From NCBI GenBank assembly GCA_038496675.1, contig CM076658.1, positions 14,318,789 to 14,382,788 of the forward strand: 64,000 bases of DNA. The letters are read 5' to 3'. The notes under the pieces are model-generated. The model made no database searches and was not told the origin of the DNA. It saw only the letters and a list, made by a program, of their open reading frames with translations. The DNA comes from Rachycentron canadum (taxonomy: Eukaryota > Chordata > Actinopteri > Carangiformes > Rachycentridae). A program made the translations under genes and the position numbers. Positions 51,801-64,000 of the stretch are shown here, in pieces (positions within the stretch are counted from its first letter, which is position 1; each line of letters begins with the position of its first letter).

Positions 51801-52330
51801 GCTACACAGCCTGCAGCCAATGAGCCAGACAGCCAAAAGTTAATAAACTAAAGATGTAATTTATTTGTCCGTGTTCAGAAACTGGCATAAAGTAATTAAT
51901 CTTGTCAATTAATTGGGATGATTGTCTAAATTAATTGGCACAGTGTAAGTCAGCAGTTATTCAGGCAGCCGGTCAGTCATAGATTCAGTTAGTGTGCAAG
52001 CAAGTGGAGCAATCTTTTTGACCGTCAATTGTTAGTCTATCAATCCCTCAGTTAGTCCACCTGTGGCATGTCCAGGCAATCAGTCTGTCTCACAGCTAGT
52101 AAATTACCCCATTACCCGGTCAGTCAACCAGACACCAGTCAGCCAGTTAACCAGTGACCCTTGAGCTTATTTGATATTGGAATGCAGCTGGAAAAAAAAA
52201 AAAAAAACAGCACTAGTGGCTACATACTCCAGGAAATTGATTGCTTTAATTGATTGTGATTGCCTGTTGTTTATAGTCTAAAACAAAAAGCAGAGCTGTC
52301 AAGGGCATAGAGAGACAAAGACAGCAACTG
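48260..52330. other. ihh upstream region
   Basis: No coding exon was recognised. It contains a pyrimidine-rich block (49745-49995), GT repeats (51764-51799), TAATTA-type homeodomain core sites (51893-51938) and degenerate GTCAGTC-like repeats (51950-52150). The region immediately precedes the ihh promoter and is a reasonable place for cis-regulatory DNA. Confidence 0.45.
51764..51799. repeat. (GT)n microsatellite
   Basis: Pure GT run of about 18 units. Confidence 0.95.
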
Positions 52331-53101
52331 GAAACGTGAAGTGGCAGCAATGAAGGGCAAAGCTTATGTTTGCTACTTGCCTTCCTGCCAGCACAGTGTG
52401 GACAGGACTCTCCAGTGCGCCCTGTGCCCAGGAGGGGCGGGGTGGGTGGCAGAGCAGGGACAGAGGGAGAGAAGAGAGGAGGGCAGGACTGGCAGGGTGC
52501 GGTCTGAAGTGGCAACAGATCGTTTTGGATCACTCAAATCCCTTCAATTCAACTGGAAAGCTGCAGCTTGTTGCACGCCGGCCGCATATGGAGAGGAAAA
52601 GCTTTCAATCTAGAGAGAGAGCACCAACCAAGCAGCAGGCGAAAGGGGCTGATGTTGTGACAGTTTCCCAGAGCGAAAGAAAGAGGGAGAGAAACCACAA
52701 CACTGCAACTTGGATATCAGTAACCGCTCTCTCTTTAACTCTCTCACCCACCAAATCGACTTTGAACCTGTTTGTTTAAATACACGGACTTTACAGCCTG
52801 CACACTTACTGTCGATTCTGTCAGGCGAAGGGAGCGAACTTTCTCAATTTGGGTCTTTTTTGTTGTTGTTGTTTTGTTTTTGTTGTTTCTTTCTTTCTTT
52901 TTTTTTTTTTTTCTGGAGCCGCTAAAAACTTTTCGGTGTCCTCATGGTGCCCGGTGCAGCCGAGGTGCTGAGCTTCTTTTATCCGAGCTTTTCGGACGTC
53001 ATGTTGCGACTGTCACGGACGATGGAGCCGGGAACTGAACCGGGGAGGTACTGAAGACATCTCTCTCCCCAGGGAGAGCTCTCCCTCCCCTCCTCGGGGC
53101 G
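52331..53101 (+). promoter_or_regulatory. ihh promoter and 5' UTR region
   Basis: A GC-rich, purine-rich segment includes an Sp1-like box (GGGGCGGGGTGGG near 52435-52447). A T-rich run and CpG-containing leader (52855-53101) then run into the start codon. The transcription start cannot be placed; upstream ATGs occur (for example about 53000), so the leader could be spliced or carry upstream open frames. Confidence 0.5.
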
Positions 53102-57868
<4,767 letters not shown>

Positions 57869-59220
57869 GAATCACAGTGCCATGTTTCACACTGATGACT
57901 CCATTCAGTTACCTGTATTCAGGAGCACTAAAGCACAGAACACAGCTGTTTCTGTCAACAGATGAAAGTGACTGAGGGACCACCAAATACAATTGATTTT
58001 ACAGTGTAAATGTTTTTTGTTCCAAACTCTTTTGCTGTACTTTGTCCAAGTCCTTTTTTGTAGCATGAGTAAAATCGGCAGAAGACGGCAGACTTAGAGA
58101 CAATTAGCTTTAGTCTTTTATAATTTCAACAGACTAAGATGATGTGCAAGAAATCAGCATAAATCAAAAATAAATAAATAAATAAATAAATTCTAGCTTG
58201 AATACCAACGTAAATACTGGCCCTGTTCAGTCCACTCACCTTAGAGATCACAAACAAAGAGTGTGACTCAAAATGATTCCTTTGCTCTGTATTTACTGTG
58301 GTCCGTCTACATGCATTTCATTTTTGAGATCAAGCTGAGATAGTTAGAGGAAATTTTAACATAAATGGAAGCATCATGAAGAAAATGAGAGACTGAACAA
58401 GGTGCGATTTGAAGCTCTGTATGTACATAGGTATTTATACAGTTATGTAATATTAAGAAGGAAAAGAAAACAAATCAAATTTGATCTGTTTACTGTCATC
58501 ACTGCAGTAAATCCACTGATTTATTGTGTGGGGCCTATACTGTATGTTTCATCTACCAAATGATATTTAACTGGAAGATTTATTAAGCTCATTAAAATGT
58601 GGATTGTGAGGTTCTATGTATTTACTAAATGTAGTGTATCAATGTGCGAGTGTTGCGCTGCAGCCTCACATGCATAAAGGGATTTGATGGAAAACTATTG
58701 AATTGCAGGGAACAAGAATGAGCGCAATAAATATGTTGCAGTGTTTTTAGTTCAACAAACTTTGTGAAGCACTGATGCAGGATAGACGCATGGTGCTGTG
58801 GTGACCGCCTTGTCAATTTATTATACCAAGTCTGCCATTTTCCTTCATTCAACTTGATTGTCTCAGACTGATTCATGTGGCTCATTTATACAACTTTATG
58901 TTTTTATCAGGTATTTTGTGACATGTTTTTCATGGTTTCAGGTTTTCAGTTTTCAGGTCAGTAGTATCTAGTTAAGGCATACACAACACTCAGGCTGTAT
59001 TCAACTACTGTATTAAGCAACAGCTATGCATCATGATAAATAGCAGTTATCTTTAATAGTAGTAAGAGTTTGTTTGATAGCTCTCCTTTACATTATTCTT
59101 TTTTTTGTACTGCATCTATCACCAGGACCTAGATTGGCAGAGGTACAGAAAATCTGATTTTTTTTTTTAACATTATGAGAAGCAGATCTAATCTTGTGAC
59201 ATGTAGCTCAAAGGATGTTG
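57869..59220 (+). other. ihh 3' UTR / 3' flank
   Basis: Non-coding sequence downstream of the ihh stop. AATAAA signals occur in the AAAT repeat (58165-58191) and at about 58724; another lies at about 59905, beyond the MITE. The true polyadenylation site cannot be chosen from sequence alone. Confidence 0.5.
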
Positions 59221-59545
59221 ATTAGGGCTGAACAATACAATACTGTATGCATCATATTGCAACTGCAATATCAGTCACAATTATAATGGGAATGGTAACT
59301 TTTGCATTTCACTTTTACTGAAAAAAAAAATGTACAAAAATGATGATAATGTGATTTTTGCTGGGGCTTGTACCAAACAAACATGTTCTCTTATATCTGG
59401 AGAATATGATTTGGATCCCAGGGCACCACAATGCTTCATTTATTGTACGTTGTGACACATTTTACCTTGCAGGTCCTGCAATTTAGATATTGCACTTGGC
59501 CATACTGCGATTTTTTGATCATTCAATTCATTGTTCAGCCCTAAT
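59221..59545. mobile_element. MITE-like DNA element with perfect 16-bp terminal inverted repeats
   Basis: The element starts ATTAGGGCTGAACAAT (59221-59236) and ends with its exact reverse complement ATTGTTCAGCCCTAAT (59530-59545). The 325-bp AT-rich interior has no coding capacity. The GGGCTGAACAAT end resembles a common class of short non-autonomous fish DNA transposons (TTAGGGCTGCACAAT-type ends). The superfamily is not assigned because no clear target-site duplication is visible. Confidence 0.85.
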
Positions 59546-62500
59546 ATGGATACACATGTAGCTCATATTTCCCTTCAGCAAACACTTGCTGAGCATATTT
59601 TGTGAAGACTCAAAAATTGCAGTTATCTAGGAACTCCAAGGCTTTCTTCTATATGCCTGCTCAAATATTTGTTAAATATGTATATTAAGCTATTGTTGGA
59701 GAGACTATTTAAAGATCTATTTTTAAAAAATAATGTAAACTAATATTATTTTTGGCAACTCTGTGCATACAATTTGTATTTGAAACATAAAGTTGTTTTT
59801 AAACCAAAACCACTTTGTGCATTATTTGCCAGCAATAATAATAAAAAAAATCATATGCCATACACTATTAATTACTAAAGTGCTAAGAAATAATGTTTCC
59901 GTAACAATAAAGTTTATGTTTATTTACATCATGCTTGCTCAGAATCGCCAATAAGGGCTAACAACTGGGTTTTGATCGTGTCATCAAACATGGTCATGGG
60001 CAGTGATCATTGTTTGACATCAGGTGAATCCAGCATGAATAGCTGTGGTTAGAGGGTGGGCTGCTGCTGGTTTCAGTACCACGGACAGCAGCTCACATAA
60101 CTCCCTTTTCCTCCTCTTGATGCCAAACTGTTTCCTTTTTTCCCCAGTGGAGAGTTAGTCTTTGAACATAGCACACCCTGCTGGATTTAACAGTATTTGC
60201 AGAGGGGACATGTCAGAGGGAAAGTCCACACATTAAAAGCCTTCAGCACATAGAGCAGGACACTTTCTGTGTGGTCTTTGATAGGACCAATTCTTTTTAT
60301 CTGAAAGCTGGGAGAAAACAAAAATGAAATATTTTATCAATTCACAGATCACAGACACCTTTGAACGTTTGAACAAAAAATGAAACTCAGAACAAGAGCC
60401 ACAAAGGGTCAATAAGCACAAGTATATTCTAGGTCATCTTTATTATTATTGGTCAGTTAAGTACAGGAGAAACCTTTTCGTTGTATCCCATAATTCCTCA
60501 CAGGAGACTGATCCATCAAGACAGATAGAGAACCAGACCTAGGTAAAACACTCACGAAGTTACACACAAAACAAAATGTGAGTGATTTACCTGAATGTGC
60601 AGGTGATGTTCTCACATGTGAGGCTTTTTAAATCCACATGAAGAAATCATGCACATGTCAAGGAGTTAAAACACTGAAAGCCATTGGAAAATTGGTCCAC
60701 CTGAGTCTGGTGGTTTGAAATTCATCTCTATGTGTTCTGTCTCCATGTAATCCTGTTTAACTCTCTTTGGACCACGGTACCTGGGCAATATTTTGAGGCA
60801 ACGCTGATGGACAACCAGCAATTTTAATCAGGACTGATTTGAGGGGGATGGCAGAAAAAAACATACAGCATGTAACTGCCCGCCACCCCCTTACTAAGAT
60901 TAAGAAAATAAATAATAAAAAATAAAAATTGCCTGTTTCAACTGCCTCAAAAGTGACCCAAGTATCATTGTCTTAAATTAGGGGTGTTCACACAACAACA
61001 CATGGGAGTCAGCATGCTCACAGTAACTCACATACAGATATGAATGTCTTTATAGAATATGTATCTGTCATCACAGCTTGGCAAAATTACACTTATACAC
61101 AACAAATGCACAATAACACCTGGAACCATAATACCAGCCAGTGGAAAAAGACCCAAATACATTTGAGTTGTCTTTGTCCAGTCAGAAAAAGCTTCCTGTT
61201 AAACGGACGGCCTCATCCCCTGGTGGGTGGTGGTGATATCGTCCAATAACAATAGCCTATAGATAAAGAATTTATGTTTCCAAACAACCCGTAAACACAC
61301 ACACGCACACACAACTGCACACACATACATTTTCTCTCACACTTATTACATGTTAATAACATCATGAGAAACGTGAATCTCTTTTGAGTCAGTGACTGTG
61401 AATGTGAGATAGTATTAACTATCTACAGTATGCGACTATGTTGAGAGCAGTAAACCTGACAGAAGTACAAAACACTCCATAACATCCTTGTTGGCAATTA
61501 TGTTGACATAGTTACATTAGGCTATATGTAATCATTGCTTGGCAGCATACAAAAATAAAAGAAGTTGCTCTGGTGCATATTCTGAGTCATCTGCATTTGA
61601 GTTATGTCATCTCTATGCAAACAGAAGGAGTTGTTTTCGGCACATTTTTTTTTTTTTTTTAAACGGATGAGGCTGGCTCAGTTATTACATATTGATTAGT
61701 ATTAGGGTGTCACTGTAACTGTATCTGCCTAACTACTATACAACAAGTAGCAGCTTCTCATTGGTGTAGTTTGTTGGCTAGCATTTTAGCAAGCCGGACT
61801 AATGCATATTTCAAACCACTTGCGAAAAGACAACTGTCAAAAAACACGCCTGTCAAAAATAATTTTTAGCAGTCTTGTTTTTCTGCTCTTGAGAGCTCTG
61901 AGATCACTATTCCTGTCTGACTTCCTAAAACATTTTCTTATTGATTTCTTGCTGTCGCTTTAACTAGGCTGGTGTTTGATGGACAGTTATCTGCATATGC
62001 ATTTCATGGGATTTTAACAACAGCTTCACTCTACCTATACCATCATAGACTCTAAACAAATACAACAACCAAGGGCCCATGTTTCACAAGTCAATAATTA
62101 AAGTAGGAATAAAGGATTGGAAGTGTGTCAGGAGTGTGATCACCAGTCTGAGAACACCAGGATTAATTAAATATGTGCAGTTTAGCTGATTTGACTTTAG
62201 CACCTTGTGTGCTCAAAGATCTTTTCGCAGATTAACTGAGGTGAAGTTGCCCTAGACATAATGAAGTCTCAGTGAGTGTCAGTGTCAGTGTCCTCAGCCT
62301 GGTTTTAGTAATTACACTCACTCAAACCTATATATATATAGTGTATGTGTGTGTGTGTGTGTCTGTGTGTTCTTAAGGGATACTCTGCTACACTTGGCAT
62401 TGTCTTGATAATTTCACATAGTTCTCAAACTCTTAATATCAGATGGATAAAAGCATGTCTCAAAAGACATTTTCTCTGTTATGGTGGTGAAATATGATGA

Positions 62501-62891
62501 GACATGAATAAAAACAAAACATCATAATGAAATTATAGCAGTAGCCATTGTAGAGGTAGCCCAACCCTGCACCAACCCAGTATGATCAGGATTTTCTGAT
62601 CAATCAAGTTGCAACATAGCAGCAAGACAAACTGGCACCTGTGAAATGGCTACGTACGTCTGTAATTTGTATATGTTGGCAGAAATCCACTGAAATGCCA
62701 AGATCCACTTTTAGCACAGTGTGGCAGATCTTAGAAATGCATGGTTTCAGCCAGGGCTGTGACAGCTCTGCATTTATGGCCAAAGTCCTAGTAAAGATAC
62801 AGTATCAGGGCAAGAGAGGGCATGAAGGATAGAGGCAAGAGGAAGAGCGACATAAAGAAAAAAAGCTGGAATGACGTCTTGTCCTCCTCAT
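59546..62891. other. Convergent intergenic region and likely bin1 3' UTR
   Basis: No coding exon was recognised. A minus-strand polyadenylation-like signal (TTTATT on plus) at about 60437 could end a bin1 transcript with a long 3' UTR. Simple repeats are small: a CA run at about 61295-61330, a T-run at 61646-61661 and a GT run at 62331-62361. Confidence 0.5.
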
Positions 62892-63847
62892 TCACAGCCT
62901 CTGGGTGAAGTTTTCAGGGAATACTCCTTTAGGGGCATTTTCTTTGTTCTGCTCCCATTCGCCCTGCTTTATTCCCATCAGCCAGCCCTCATCCTAAACA
63001 CACACACAATGCAAATAATCAACTCCATAATCAACTGCAACACAGCAGAGCATACCTGTGTGTTTGTTTGCGTGTATACCTGTTCTTCTGGGTTGTCAAA
63101 GGGGATTACTAGCACCACATCTCCAGCCTTCATCTCAAGTTCATCTGTGTCGTTGGCAGCGTAATCATGCATCACCTGGACCTACATCATACATACAAAC
63201 ATGATTTATCACCACACATAGATAGATGTATAGATATAGACAGATATATTTGAGGTTAAGATGATGTTCAGCGTAATTCAATCATCATCCTGTATCCTGA
63301 TTTACCTTGAACATAAAGCCAGGCGGCATTTCTGCAGGCTCTGATGGTGCAGCTGCTGCTGTTGCCACTGCTGCTTCTGTTGATTCTGCCTCTACTGCAG
63401 GTGTCTAGACAACACAAAGGGCCACTATTTACAGAGGTGTTCATGCTGCAACACTTCTCGTCAAGACAAATAATTGATCTTTACATCTTACTTATTAAAA
63501 GATGAGACAGAAAATTATCAATATTTTTTATTATTCTTTAATTCTATTTTTTCCACAAAAATACTTTTCTATAAAATTCTGCATGCTAAGAAGCTCTTGG
63601 ATATAATTATGAATTAATTGACTAGATGAAATGAAATTTTTGTCAGAACTTTTAAAGATGCCTCATTTAATTATAAAACATAACCATGTATTGGTTCATT
63701 TAAATCATAGGAATTATGGTGTATGTAAGATATATTTAAAATCAAACAGCTGTTATATTATTATCTAGAACTTGCAGTGATTGTAACAGTTACCTCTTCT
63801 GTTGCTGGTTCTTCAGGTGCTGCTGCAGCAGCTGCTGCAGATTCATC
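62892..63847 (-). CDS. bin1: Bridging integrator 1 (BIN1/amphiphysin II), last four coding exons (partial gene)
   Basis: Exons (minus, 5' to 3'): 63794-63847, 63306-63404, 63080-63181, 62892-62993, all phase 0. The first two encode an Ala/Glu/Pro-rich linker ([30 protein letters not shown]) ending PPGFMFK. The last two encode the complete C-terminal SH3 domain: [60 protein letters not shown], then TGA (62892-62894). ALYDY-type, DELxxKxGD and GVFPxNF signatures are present. BIN1 bends membranes through its N-terminal BAR domain (outside the window) and binds dynamin through this SH3. [11 protein letters not shown] and VLVIPF favour BIN1 over amphiphysin I. The bin1a/bin1b paralogue is unresolved. 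The [16 protein letters not shown] stretch differs from the mammalian VKESDW segment. Confidence 0.9.
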
Positions 63848-64000
63848 CTGGGAGACATTGAGGAATAACAGAAAAAAAGTTAGAGAAAGAGAGATAAAGG
63901 TCATATATAAAGAAGTGGAAAGAATGAAAGAAAGAAGGAGGACAAACAGATAAGACAAAGACAGACAAATAGTCAAGCAGCACAGCCTAAACAGCAATGT

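Overview
The window is vertebrate nuclear DNA, almost certainly from a ray-finned (teleost) fish. It is AT-rich and intron-rich, with abundant CA/GT and tetranucleotide microsatellites, a decayed fish-type Tc1 transposon, and proteins that read as fish orthologues of CD99, SNX4, Indian hedgehog and BIN1. There are no operons, CRISPR arrays or prokaryotic features. All gene models below come from reading splice junctions by eye; in the four main genes every exon joins in phase.

Layout, left to right. (1) Positions 85-245 (minus) hold the N-terminal coding exon of a sulfatase of the steryl-sulfatase/arylsulfatase D-E-F-H group; the rest lies outside the window. (2) 1.2-6.5 kb is intergenic and contains a dead Tc1/mariner copy (3132-4588). 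(3) 6574-22291 (minus) is a complete 11-exon cd99-like gene of about 422 codons. Its ectodomain is enlarged by a 60-bp coding minisatellite, followed by short symmetric exons, one transmembrane helix and the CD99-type YQKKKLCFK juxtamembrane motif. (4) 25666-31576 (minus) is a complete 14-exon snx4 (436 aa) with a PX domain and a C-terminal BAR-type region. (5) An assembly gap of 398 N lies inside a TA repeat just upstream of snx4. (6) 32-52 kb is a gene desert of about 20 kb with microsatellites, polypyrimidine tracts, a LINE/SINE tail and small hairpins; it probably carries regulatory DNA for the next gene. (7) 53102-57868 (plus) is a complete Indian hedgehog gene (437 aa) in which the canonical 262-nt second exon is split by a 297-bp intron. 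(8) 57.9-62.9 kb holds its 3' flank, with a 325-bp MITE. (9) From 62892 to the right edge (minus) are the last four coding exons of bin1, including the whole C-terminal SH3 domain, convergent with ihh.

The genes do not form a pathway. They act in sulfate-ester hydrolysis, cell adhesion, endosomal sorting, morphogen signalling and membrane curvature. I did not find a novel multi-gene system. The observations most worth checking are the split hedgehog exon, the repeat-expanded CD99 stalk with its small symmetric exons, a possible frame-breaking exon in snx4 intron 4, the MITE in the ihh 3' flank, and three short near-perfect hairpins.
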